Origin: Rapana venosa | Taxonomy: Eukaryota > Mollusca > Gastropoda > Neogastropoda > Muricidae | Length of the DNA: 64,000 nt | Direction of reading: 5' to 3' | NCBI GenBank assembly: GCA_028751875.1 | Contig: CM054143.1 | Location: 65,639,075-65,703,074 of the forward strand | Part shown: piece after piece, positions 1 to 13,100 of the stretch | Layout of the letters: each line of letters opens with the position of its first letter | Numbering within the stretch: the stretch's first letter is position 1 | Translations under genes and position numbers: made by a program | Notes under the pieces: generated by a model | The model's database searches: none | Seen by the model: only the letters and a program-made list of their open reading frames with translations | What the model was told of the DNA's origin: nothing

Positions 1-2029
1 TCTTGGGTTGACCCTTATGTCTGGCTGGGAATAAAGGAAACACCAGTATTGGTCCGTCTACAGAAGCTGCAGTTTTGATCAGGGATTTGTTTCTGGATGA
101 GGGGATAGCCCTGACATGGCTCTGTGGTCGGGTCTCATAGACTAACCTGCAGAAACTATTTTTTCTTCATTGAATGCTCGGACAGTAACTATTGTTGTCA
201 GTCATATGAGCCAAAAATTAATGCATTGTGCTGCTGTTAAGAGCCTGACATGCCAGGCCCAGTGCATTTTGACTTTGGTGTTGTAGAAAATTGTTAAGTC
301 TTTCTGGATAAAAGGCAGGAGAATGGACCAAGAAGGCAGAAAATAGACAAGAAGGAGGTGGCAGGAAGAAAAGGAACAAGGCAAAAACAGAGGGATAGAA
401 AAGAGGGAATTCCTAGCATAGAATTTCCACAAAGCTGGGGTGCTATTTGTACTGACAGGCCCCTGGTTGGCGGTGGTATAAACAACAGGATTGGATTGGC
501 ATCCCCACCTGATCCTCGTGTGATGGAAAACAGAGGAGAAAACTCCACACTCCCAGTGAGTGAAGCTGATAGGCAATGTCTGCCTACTTTCTGACACTGT
601 TGTTTATTCTCTTTATGTTCTATAAACAGTCAAAGGATTAGATTTCTTGATAATTGCATGGGGTCATGTGTGTGTATGCATATGTGTCAGTGTATGTGTG
701 CATACATATGCGTGTTCAGGTACATATGTGCATACAGATGGGTCTTTTGCCAAATATAAACATCTGTATGTGCACACTCATGATCACATGCCCTTGTTCA
801 CACACACACGAACAAAGTGAAAGAGGCAGGTGTAAAAGAGACGACGACGACAGGCTTTATTATTACTTCCTGCTGTGTGCATGCTCTACATCTCTACTGA
901 CTCTACATACAGAGACTACACTCCAGTCCTCCACAACCCTGACCATGAGGGTGCTGGAATGAACGACCTGACATCGCCACATTTAAACCATCACACACAT
1001 ACATCACACACTATTATAGATTATCACAAAACTGGCTGCATATCACTGTATAATATATATAGTATTGTGATGCTAGAATTCAAGTGCTGGAATGAAGTCA
1101 GTCTTTAATATAAATATAAAGTTTCAAAAGGGATGAGAATTTAAAAACCAAAAGAAAAACAGGGGTGCACGTGTACATGTAATACTGTAACCAGTCCTTA
1201 GAGGATGGACGGGGATCCCTAAGGTCATCAAGGTCACTTGTGATCCCAGGCAAAAGGTCTTTTTTGCTTGCTGTTTTGTGGCTGTTTTGTATTTGTTTGT
1301 TTGTGTTTTACAATGCAGTATGATATATGTCCAAGCAAGCACATCCTAAGGACATTGGTGGCGAGTTATTTGGTACTCGGAGTATTTACAGCGTCACATT
1401 GGTGACTGGGCGGTACGAACCTTCTTTCAAAATAAAAACAAAATACAGTACAATGGAAAACATTTCATGGGATGTATGTCTTGTAAACACAGCTGGAAAT
1501 CATAAAATCATTGGACGGTAGGCATTTAAAGCAAAATTAGCCCCAAAAGTTATTTTCATTTTTAAAAAGTTTGAAGATTGGACGGATTGATTATAAATGT
1601 TTGTTTAAAAAAACTAGAAAAAAAGGATGGATGCAGGGATCACCCACGCTAGAGACCAACCAATCACATGTGGGGGCTTTCAACAAGCAGCAGACGATGA
1701 TCCAGCAGCTGGGACAGGAACTGACAGAGGAGATAATGGAAAACCAGGCCAGAAATGGGAAAGCAACACCCACACCCAGCCCCACACCTCTACCACCACA
1801 CACTTTCCTGCAGTCACCCCACACAAACGCTGAAAGAAGCCAGCAGAAAATAATACAATATACATACATGATAATTTTACATTCTTTAAAGAAGATAAAA
1901 ACCAAACTGAAGGCAATGAAGGCAGTGAGGATGAGAGCCCTGAAAAAGTCTTGAAAACTGGAATGGGTCGATGAATCCTCTCCCATGAATAAATAAATAA
2001 TCCTCTTGAAGTGAACCTTGGCAAACATC
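1..2029. other. Downstream of the gene, no recognisable gene
   Basis: Mostly unique AT-rich sequence with short open frames lacking coding character. Around 60-150 is a diverged copy of an interspersed repeat ('gacatggctctgtggtcgg') also seen near 3480, 3880, 5510 and 11700. Short CA/GT-rich stretches lie near 660-830. Confidence 0.5.
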
Positions 2030-2397
2030 ACTGCTGTTTAATAAGATACTATCACATGGATGGGCATGTTCCTATACCACTGACCAATCACTTGGTATAC
2101 AACATCATGAGGTCATTTCAACGATTCATGCTGCACAAACCAGATTCCTAGCACTAATCAAATATATGTTGCTGACTTCATTAATTTTACAAAATTAATT
2201 CCGAAAAAAATGTCAAAGTCTGAACTAACTTTGAAGAAAATAAGCAAATGAGGGGAAAAACAAGCCTCAGAACATCATCACAAAATGAAGGAATCAGCTG
2301 GAGTGCAGCAGGGTGGGTCAGTCAGTCAGTCAGTCAGTCAGTCAGTCATGCTCTGACAGTACAGTGAGGACAATCCCAAGGCTGGCAGCAGTGGCGA
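2030..2397 (-). other. Probable 3' untranslated region
   Basis: Sequence just past the stop codon holds a GTCA microsatellite (2317-2348). A variant polyadenylation hexamer ATTAAA lies on the minus strand near 2036. No perfect AATAAA is seen nearby. The end point is a guess. Confidence 0.3.
2317..2348. repeat. (GTCA)n microsatellite
   Basis: Eight perfect tandem copies of the tetranucleotide, about 50 bases past the stop codon, inside the likely 3' UTR. Confidence 0.9.
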
Positions 2398-2499
2398 TCA
2401 CCGCGGTCGTGGCGAGGCGCGGGCACGCTCCAGGGCTCCAGACAGACAGCGCACTTTGTCTGACCAGTACTCGCTGCTCTGCTGCAGCTGTATGGACAG
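2398..2499 (-). CDS. Exon 27, C-terminal exon with stop codon
   Basis: Acceptor tgctgtttcag|CTGTCC opens LSIQLQQSSEYWSDKVRCLS. The frame ends in a basic tail (ERARASPRPR) and TGA at 2398-2400. YW motifs end exon 26 and recur here (IQRVGE-LSIQLQ), suggesting a short repeated C-terminal motif. Confidence 0.82.
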   Translation of the reverse strand: MSIQLQQSSEYWSDKVRCLSGALERARASPRPR

Positions 2500-4139
2500 C
2501 TGAAACAGCAGAAACACAGACATAGGATGACATGGTGAATGACAGGCTGGCTGGCAGCAGTGGACAGGTCAGCCATGGTAGAAAGCAGTAACGTCATCTC
2601 TATCTAGCACAGAAAAACAAGCTGATCGTAAAGAAGCTCATTCAGTGAAATGACTGGCAAAAGTAGAAATCAAAGGGAAAAAGTAACAAAAATACAAAAG
2701 AAAAAAGTAAAACCAGCTGTCTCTGGCAAGTTTATTGCAAAGAAAATCTAGCTGCACCTACATCACAAAGCATCATTAGAGATTTTGAGGGTAAAATCCA
2801 CATTGAATGTTTATAGTCCAGTGTGTGTGTGTGTGTGCCTGAATTTTCATAGGAATGTGCTTTTTATACAGATATTGTGTTCATGTGATGATGTGTTGTG
2901 AAAAAATGAGCCACGTGAAGGTATTCTTATTTTCATATGGATTCATCATAACATTTTTTCTTTGGGGGGGGGGGATGGGGGGGAATTTGAATGGAACTCG
3001 TTAATTACACTAATACAAACTGTGTACAGTATTGGATATCAATACTATTGATTTCTATTTGAAATTCTGGACCTACCTTTATCTAGCCAAATCCTGGACC
3101 TAGACGAGTGTGTATTGAACAGTATGACATTTTTATGAGAATTTTTCTTTCTTGATAATTATTTTATCTCTAGAGCCGTTAGAGGGCTTAGGTCAGGGTA
3201 GTAAGGTATGGGAAGTGACAACCAGAATTTAGCTAGAGAGCAGTGAGGCTTATGCGCTGACTTTAATGATTGTAAGACTAAAAACAATATTGCTGTGAGG
3301 AATCTGGTTTTGGTTTTATCTTGTTTTACATGTCGTCATGCAAGTTCCCCCACTACACAGTGCCTGTCCTGGGTTGACCCTTATGGTTGGCCAGGGTGTT
3401 GATACAAGGAACGACAGTAGAGTTGGTTTTATATCCTGTTTTAATCTGTATCTAGCTGCACAGTTTTAATCTGAGCTTTAACAAATTGATAAGGTGACAG
3501 CCCTGATATGACCTCTGTGGCTGGTGGGGCAAAACAGCAAAGTTGGATTGGATTGAACAAACGTCATTTTTAGAGTTGTGTGGTGATGTTGATTTATTAA
3601 CAGCTGTAGCCCCCTCTCTTTTTTCTCCCTATACCCCAGAGCTGATAACAGGCAAGTCCTTTCCATGGCCTTCCATTTGGTTAGGATCTGAGAGTTTTAT
3701 TTGGAACTTTTTCAAACAATACAATGGCCTGTCAGCTTCCCAATGAGCAAGCCAAGCATTCCCCCACCTGCCTGGCCTGTACTGTGACAGCAGAGTTGGT
3801 TTTAAACCCTGTTTTAATCTGTATAGAGCTGCAGCACAGTTTTAATCTGAGATTTTAAAAATTGATGAGGTAACAATCATGATATGGCCTCTGTGGTCGG
3901 CAGGGCTATAAACAAGATGATTATATTGTATCTGCTTTTACTGAACACGGCAGTTCAGGAATAGCGACACATGCATGAAGTTTTCTTGCTTACAGTTCAG
4001 ATAATACAACTTGCATACTTCATCAGACTGAGCTCAGAAACATGACGTTATCAAGACAAACAATACTTCTATATGTGGACTCGCTCTTTGAGTCTAGTCA
4101 GCTTGTGTTTGGTTCACATACAACTCCTGTGATTCTTAA

Positions 4140-4183
<44 letters not shown>

Positions 4184-7100
4184 ATAAAGGGACATGGGAT
4201 AGTTCCTTTGTTTCAAGGAATAAGTGAAATTTCCTTGGTGTCAAACTTTGGCTGCCTGGAGTTTCTCTGTCAGTTACTTTACAATGTATAACATGATATA
4301 ATTATAATTTGATGTCTGTTTCCGAGTCTGCTTCCTTTCAACAAAGAATATCCTCTTCTTTTGTTAAAAAAATATCTCACATGCGGATGACTTGAAATAT
4401 AGTAAGTTATGACAGACGTAGTAAGGAAAAAAGTATTTTGACTGCAAATATTGAAAAAAAAAGAAAAAAAGGAGATGATTTGCTGCTGAGTGTGTGGTGA
4501 TCACTCTCACAAGGTACTCATCGATCTAAAAGAAGCATTCTTATTTTATCTCTTTGCTTCGAGTTAGCAGTGAAACTTGGAAAAAAGCTGTGCCTAAGCC
4601 CTTCTATCTTTTTTTGGGTATCATACAGTTTGGAGCAGCCTAAAAGCAAAGACAATTGGTGATGATGGCTTTTTATTTTGATTTTACAAATACAATAAGA
4701 GAAAGATTACTACCACAAACACATAAAGAGCAAAGCACATCATTAGTCTACTGAAGCAGTGCTTAGTCAAGAGCCTGAACAACGAGTAAGAGTGTACTGA
4801 AAGAACACTGCAAAACTCCTAGGAGTGGTGTATTGATAACACCACATGTGAACAGGTCTGTGAGGCAGGTGTGACGGAGTCACACGAAAACACTGTGAAA
4901 CACATACTGATAAACACGTTACTTGACAAACACAACATTGAAAGTCTGCAGTTCTGCAGTCAGAGGTGTGTGAAGTCACACAGAACATTGAAACAATACT
5001 GATAACCAACATGTGAACAGGTCTGTGCAGGTCAGAGGTGTGACGGAGCTCACACAGAAAACAATGTGACAACACATACTTGATAACACAACATGTGAAC
5101 AGGTCTGCAGTGTCAGTGCAGTCAGAGGTGTGACGGAGCTCACAAGAAAATAATGTGAGAACATGCACATTGATCAACTCTTGCTCTTGACAACTGAAGA
5201 TTTGATGGCTAAACACATTAGTGTTATGCAATGAATATGCTTGCGGTTTTCGATTTCATGAGAAGTTTGGCAATGGTTTGCAGTATATCAGTGTAAGGCG
5301 TTGCAGGGTTTGATGATCTTTTATTCTTTACGACCACTCACCATTCATTCACAGTTCATGTAAACACACACACACACACAGCTGCAGAGCTTAAACACTA
5401 TGGCATGAGGAAAAAAGCACCACATCACACACACACACGTTAGTTGTACACACTAACAGCCTTTTATAAGATGCCCTAGCAGAACAGTTTTAATCCAAGA
5501 TTTAAAAAATTACAAGGTGACAGCCCTGATATGGCCTCAGTTGTCGGCAGGGCTATAATAATAATAATAATAAATGGAATTTATATAGCGCTGTATCTTG
5601 CACACAACTCATTCTTACACAGTCATGCAACCAATAGCGAGTAATAGTTCTAACAAGTCCAAATGCACACACACACACGTTATACACTTTGCTATCATGA
5701 CCACATAAACAAGATTGAAACCCCACACTTAACCAAACAAAATATCATGGAGAAATATGGCGGACAATCTGATAGATATTATGTAGATAGATATTCATTC
5801 TGTTAGCAGGTCATCTGATAGATATTCATTATGTAGATAGATATATTCATTATGTTAGCAGGTCATCTGATAGATAATCATTCCGATAGCAGGTCATCTG
5901 ATAGATATTCATTATGTTAGCAGGTCATCTCATAGATAATCATTCTGTTAGCAGGTCATCTCATAGATATATTCATAGATATTCATTCTGTTAGCAGGTC
6001 ATCTGATAGATAATCATTCTGTTAGCAGGTCATCTCATAGATATTCATTATGTTAGCAGGTCATCTGATAGATATTCATTATGTTAGCAGGTCACCTGAT
6101 AGATATTCATTCTGTTAGCAGGTCACCTGATAGATATTCATTATGTAGATAATATTCATTATGTTAGCAGGTCATCAGCATTGTTACAGGGAAATGCATA
6201 GTCCTTCCATACAGTATTTTTATACTGCTTACAGCTTCATAACTGACCATGGAAAGGGACAGAAAACAGCACACAATACTTGTCATTGGATTCTTTCTGC
6301 CACAGGTGTCGGGAGTTTACAAAGAAAACTGACAAGTCACACTGTGGACAAAGTTAACAGACAGCATCATACACTTGGTGGACACGTAGGCAGTGGAGGC
6401 TCTCTGGAAAAGAAAAGGATGTGCTGTGCATCAAATATTAATTTCTAGTTACATGGAACTGCAAGAAAGATGATGGCTGTAGAGTACACAAGTGTTAAGC
6501 CTGTTAACTTGGAATCTACAGATACACAAGTGCTGAGCCTGTTAACTTGGAATCTACAGATACACAAGTGCTGAGCCTGTTAACTTGGAATCTACAGATA
6601 CACAAGTGCTGAGCCTGTTAACTTGGAATCTACAGATACCCAAGTGCTAAGCCTGTTAACTTGGAATCTACAGATACACAAGTGTTAAGCCTGTTAACAC
6701 AGCATCTGTAGATAAAGTGTTAGGCCTGTTAACAATAAGCACGTTAACTAGGCATCTGCAGAGAGACAAGTGTTAATTAAGCCTGTACTATGTTAACTGT
6801 GCACCCGCCACAACAAAGAGCAGCAGCAGCAGCAGCAGCTACAGAGAAGGACAGAAGGTATGGTTTCTCAGGGTGCACAACACACACACAACCCACCTAG
6901 GTCTCTGCCCTCCCTCTGCTTCAGTGCATCTGTGGGGACAGAAAGCTCACTCACAATGTCTGCAACGGCAGCTACATTTCGCCACCCTATCCCCTCCACC
7001 CAAACTTATTTTAACAATTCTATCAACAGCTTCTCACAAAGATCCCCTCCCCTCCCCACTCCTTGCCACCTGTCAGACAGACAGACAGACAGACTGGGCA

Positions 7101-10100
7101 AACCCAGCATACACAGCTGAAGCAGCAGTAAAAGATAGCCAAGTTCTATAAAGAATGCAAGACCGACAATCCCCCTTTAGCCCATCCCACTTTTCTTTGC
7201 ATGTTAAGAAACGAGAGAAAAGTAAGCCAAAAATTGCATTTTTCACTTCGAATCAAAACTGAAAGAAAAGGAAAGCTTGAATGCATATAAACAATCACAA
7301 TCATTAAATGAGATGCACTTACATCTGAGGTCACAGTAGACAGAGTTGACCTGCTCTGCTCTATTCTGTTTTATTTTATGGTCACAATAGCTACAGTGTG
7401 TTCACTGGCTCAATTTTTTCCACCTGAATATTGTATGGTCATAATAGTAGGTTGACTGTTCTGTGCTGTGCTGTGGTCACGATAGCTACAGTAGTGGGTG
7501 ACTGGTTCTGTGCTGTGGTCACGATAGCTACAGTAGTGACTGGTTCTGTGCTGTGGTCACGATAGCTACAGTAGTGACTGGCTCTGTGCTGTGGTCACGA
7601 TAGCTACAGTAGTGACTGGTTCTGTGCTGTGGTCACGATAGCTACAGTAGTGACTGGCTCTGTGCTGTGGTCACGATAGCTACAGTAGTGAGTGACTGGT
7701 TCTGTGCTGTGGTCACGATAGCTACAGTAGTGACTGGTTCTGTGCTGTGGTCACGATAGCTACAGTAGTGGGTGACTGGTTCTGTGCTGTGGTCACGATA
7801 GCTACAGTAGTGGGTGACTGGTTCTGTGCTGTGGTCACAATAGCTACAGTAGTGACTGGTACTGTGCTGTGGTCACGATAGCTACAGTAGTGACTGGCTC
7901 TGTGCGATAGCTACAGTAGTGACTGGCTCTGTGCTGTGGTCACGATAGCTACAGTAGTGGGTGACTGGCTCTGTGCTGTGGTCACGATAGCTACAGTAGT
8001 GACTGGTTCTGTGCTGTGGTCACGATAGCTACAGTAGTGACTGGTTCTGTGCTGTGGTCATGATAGCTACAGTAGTGGTGACTGGTTCTGTGCTGTGGTC
8101 ATGATAGCTACAGTAGTGACTGGCTCTGTGCTGTGGTCACGATAGCTACAGTAGTGGGTGACTGGTTCTGTGCTGTGGTCATGATAGCTACAGTAGTGAC
8201 TGGCTCTGTGCTGTGGTCACGATAGCTACAGTAGTGGGTGACTGGTTCTGTGCTGTGCTGTGGTCATGATAGCTACAGTAGTGGGTGACTGGTTCTGTGC
8301 TGTGGTCACGATAGCTACAGTAGTGACTGGCTCTGTGCTGTGCTGTGGTCATGATAGCTACAGTAGTGGGTGACTGGTTCTGTGCTGTGGTCACGATAGC
8401 TACAGTAGTGGGTGACTGGTTCTGTGCTGTGGTCATGATAGCTACAGTAGTGACTGGCTCTGTGCTGTGGTCATGATAGCTACAGTAGTGGGTGACTGGC
8501 TCTGTGCAGTGGTCACAATAGCTACAGTAGTGACTGGTTCTGTGCTGTGGTCACGATAGCTACAGTAGTGACTGGCTCTGTGCTGTGGTCACGATAGCTA
8601 CAGTAGTGGGTGACTGGTTCTGTGCTGTGGTCACGATTGCTACAGTAGTGACTGGTTCTGTGCTGTGGTCACGATAGCTACAGTAGTGACTGGTTCTGTG
8701 CTGTGGTCACGATAGCTACAGTAGTGGGTGACTGGCTCTGTGCTGTGGTCATGATAGCTACAGTAGTGGGTGACTGGCTCTGTGCTGTGGTCATGATAGC
8801 TACAGTAGTGACTGGTTCTGTGCTGTGGTCACGATAGCTACAGTAGTGGGTGAGTGGCTCTGTGCTGTGGTCATGATAGCTACAGTAGTGGGTGACTGGC
8901 TCTGTGCTGTGGTCATGATAGCTACAGTAGTGACTGGTTCTGTGCTGTGGTCACGATAGCTACAGTAGTGGGTGACTGGCTCTGTGCTGTGGTCATGATA
9001 GCTACAGTAGTGACTGGTTCTGTGCTGTGGTCACGATAGCTACAGTAGTGACTGGCTCTGTGCTGGGGTCACGATAGCTACAGTAGTGACTGGTTCTGTG
9101 CTGGCTCTGTGCTGTGGTCACGATAGCTACAGTAGTGACTGGTTCTGTGCTGTGGTCACGATAGCTACAGTAGTGACTGGCTCTGTGCTGTGGTCACGAT
9201 AGCTACAGTAGTGACTGGTTCTGTGCTGTGGTCACGATAGCTACAGTAGTGGGTGACTGGTTCTGTGCTGTGGTCACGATTGCTACAGTAGTGACTGGCT
9301 TTGTGCTGTGGTCACGATAGCTACAGTAGTGACTGGTTCTGTGCTGTGGTCATGATAGCTACAGTAGTGACTGGTTCTGTGCTGTGGTCATGATAGCTAC
9401 AGTAGTGACTGGTTCTGTGCTGTGGTCATGATAGCTACAGTAGTGACTGGCTCTGTGCTGTGGTCACGATAGCTACAGTAGTGGGTGACTGGCTCTGTGC
9501 TGTGGTCACGATAGCTACAGTAGTGGGTGACTGGCTCTGTGCTGTGGTCATGATAGCTACAGTAGTGACTGGTTCTGTGCTGTGGTCACGATAGCTACAG
9601 TAGTGGGTGACTGGATCTGTGCTGTGGTCACGATAGCTACAGTAGTGGGTGACTGGCTCTGTGCTGTGGTCATGATAGCTACAGTAGTGACTGGTTCTGT
9701 GCTGTGGTCACGATAGCTACAGTACTATGTTTGGTGGCTCTTATTTAATATCATTATCATCCAGCACAGTGTTGACATACAATGTGTGTATCGTCACTTC
9801 CACCCATACTGCAACAGCAGCAGGACAAACACATAAGCAAAGCAATAAGAAGAACTAGCCACAACTACCCTCACCCTCTACACGCCAATAAATAGTCACC
9901 CCTACCACAGCATGATCCCACCTCCACACAATGGCAGCGTGCCGTTGAACTAGATAAGAACTTCACCGGTCAATCATCCATGCAGCCCATCCCTCCTTTG
10001 TCTCACTTATCGCAGGTACATGTTGTTGGGTTTTTTTAAATTTCCATAGCGAAAACGGCTTTCATGTTTTTAAGACGAGGGTCACACAGATTAACTAAAC

Positions 10101-13100
10101 ACTGGTCATAATGATGACCCAGTTGTTCAGGTCCTATGTGACATCTGCCAGAATCCTCTGATTTCCATTGGTACAACAAACTGAGGGATGACGTCTGATA
10201 CCTCCCACCCACCGCCAGCTATGTACATCCCTTTCCTCCCCAGCACAATCTCTGTACCCTCCCCAGCACAATCTCTGTACACGTGTGGATTACAATCAGA
10301 TGAAGCTGTACCGTCAGTAGGATCGTACTGTACTGTCTTGTGTTGCATTGTACACCATGTTCAGTCGTGGTGGATTTCTCTGTGTGAAATTCAGTCTGTC
10401 TTCCTTGGAGGAAGTTTGTTGTTACTACAAGAGCAGCAGCATCCATTTTTTGGTTCTTTTTAGAGAAATATTTTCCCTGCCTGCATGTGTATCCGTTTCC
10501 CTATGCAAGTGGCATTTTTCTACGGAACTCTGTCAGGGAATGTTCTCTTGTTGCAATAGGCCTCTTTTAAAATTAAATTAAATTTTTTTTTATACTTATG
10601 TTGAAAAACTGTTGCATGTGGAACCTCAGTTGATTGTCTCATTTGAAAGACAAGAATCCAGGTCACCACTTGTGGTCTAGTGGATGAGGGAAAGTTCAGC
10701 TGCAAATGGAAATCCAGTCTGTGACTTTTGGCTTTCTAGCAGGCTGTGTTAGATTGATAGCCTGTGATTGCAGTCAGTGGCTGACTGGCAGAGTGTGAGG
10801 TGGTGTGGTGTGGTGTGGTAAGGTGGTGTGGTGTGGTGTGAGGTGGTGTGTGGTGTGGTGAGGTGGTGTGGTGTGGTGTGGTAAGGTGGTGTGGTGTGAG
10901 GTGGTGTGTGGTGTGGTAAGGTGGTGTGGTGTGGTGTGAGGTGGTGTGTGGTGTGGTAAGGTGGTGTGGTGTGGACTGACCTCCCCCACTCTCTGTATCC
11001 AGTAGGCCTTGTCCAGGTTCTGGGGGTCGGCCACCCCTGTGTCCTCCATCGCTTTCTTCAGGGCCGCCCGCGTCTGAAACCACACACACACACACACAGA
11101 GTGTGTCACACACACACACACACAGAGTGTGTCACACACACACACACAGAGTGTGTTAGCAGTCTGCTGGCCAACTTTCTGAAACACCCACTGTGGTAGA
11201 AAGACAATCATAGTTCTTTGAGAATGAAAGACAACAAAGACTCTGTAGAAAGAGGCTTCCCTACTCTCCCTCTCTATCTGCCCTCTTTATTCTCCCCCCT
11301 CATTAATTTGCTCTCTTCTCTTTCCTCTCTCACCCTCTCCTTATCTCTGCTTTCATGGGAAGGGGGGGGGGGAGAGAGAGAGGAAGCCTCCATTCCCCAC
11401 CCTCTGCATTTATTGACTTGAAGAAACACTGTGTGAGTGGTGTGTTGGGGGTGGGGGGGGGGGGGGTGTTGCATATTTCGACAAGATTGGATTGGGGTGC
11501 ATCTTTGCACACATGTGCAAGCTCATGAAAATACTTGAAATCTGTGGCTTATATTGACCTCTGTGTGTGTGTGCGTGCGTGATAATACTTTTTATTGAAG
11601 TTACCGTGGAATGTTTAAATGAACATGAAATGTAGTTTCTTGTGTCTTTTCAAGATTTGTGATTTATCTCAATCTGCAGATGCATAGTTTCAATCTGAGA
11701 TTTAAAATTTTACAAGGCGACAGCCCCGACATGGCCTCTGTGGTCGGTGGGGCTATAAACAAGAAGATTGGATTAGATGTGCCTGTCAGTATTGTACTTG
11801 CCCTTCAGGGGATGATTAAAGTATTTTTGACTTGACTCTCTCTATCACTCTCTGCTTTATCTCTATCCCTGCTCTCTCTCTCTCTCTCTCTGCTTTATCT
11901 CTATGCCTGCTCTCTCTCTCTCTCTCTCCTTGCTCTCTCCCTCTTAGGGAGAGAGAAGAGGGGAGAGAGGAGGGAGAGAGGGAGGGGATGGAGAGAGAGA
12001 AAGGGGGGGGGGTCAGGGGAAGAGGTCTGTCTCTCTCCCTCTATCTCTCTCCCCTCCCCCCTCTATCCCTGCTCTCTCTCTTTATCCCTGCTCTCTCTCT
12101 CTTTCTCTCAGGGGGAGAGTGTAGATGGGGAGAGAGAGAGAGAGGGGAGAAGGGGGGGGGGGGAGTGAGAGAGAGAGCAGGGGAAGTATCTCTCTCTCTC
12201 TCCCCCTAGTTCAGTCCCCCTGCTCTCTCTACTTCTCAGGGGGGGGGGGGGAGAGGGTGGGAGGACAAGTAAGCAGGTGGGCGGGGTGAGTGGGGGGGGG
12301 TGAGAGAGAGCCTCCCCTGGCTCTCTCCCTCCCGAGGTCTCCCCCCCCCCCCCCTTCCCTCTCTTTACCCCTGCTCTGGCTTTCTCCAATCCCCCCTCTC
12401 CCCTTGCTCTCTCTCTCTTCCCCTCTCCCCTTCCCTCTGTCCATGCTCTCTCCCTCAAAGGAAGAAAGTTGAGGAAGAGTGAGCAGGTGGGGAGAGAGAG
12501 GGAAGAGAGAGAGGGGAAGGGAGAGAGAGGGGAAGGGAGAGAGAGGAGAAGGGAAGGGGGAGAGAGAGGGAAGGGGGAGGAGAGAGAGCAGGGGAAAGGT
12601 CTCATTCTTTTTCCCCATTCTCTCCCCTCCCCCCTCTCTCCCCTCCCCTCTGTCCGTGCTCTCTCTCTAAGGAGGAGAGAGATGAAGGAAGAGTGAGCAG
12701 GTGGGGAACTCAAATATTTTAATGAGGGTAAATGGAGAGAGGGGGATGAGAGAGAGAGAGCAGAGGAAAGGTCTCTCTCCCCCTCTCTCCTCCCCCCCTC
12801 CACTCTCTACCTCCCCTCTGTCAGTGCTCTCTCCCTCTCAGGGGGAAAGAGTTGGAATAAGAGTGAGCAGGTGGGGGGAGAGAGGGGGGAGGGGACAGAG
12901 AGAGAGAGAGAGACATTGACTGATCTTGATTTTCAAGTAGTTACAATCATTAGCATTCTTTTTTTTTTCCCACCTGGTCCTTGCCCTAAGGAGGGACCAC
13001 AATGATCAGAACCCCTCCCCCTCCCCCCCTCAGCTATTTGATTTGAGGATATAAATGAAATGAACAAAACAGAAGAAGAGCAATATAGAGAGAAAATACT

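Noticed and set aside
12108..12803. 231-codon minus-strand frame
   Set aside because: Low-complexity purine/pyrimidine sequence read as Ser/Leu/Pro and Glu/Arg, without splice or codon support.
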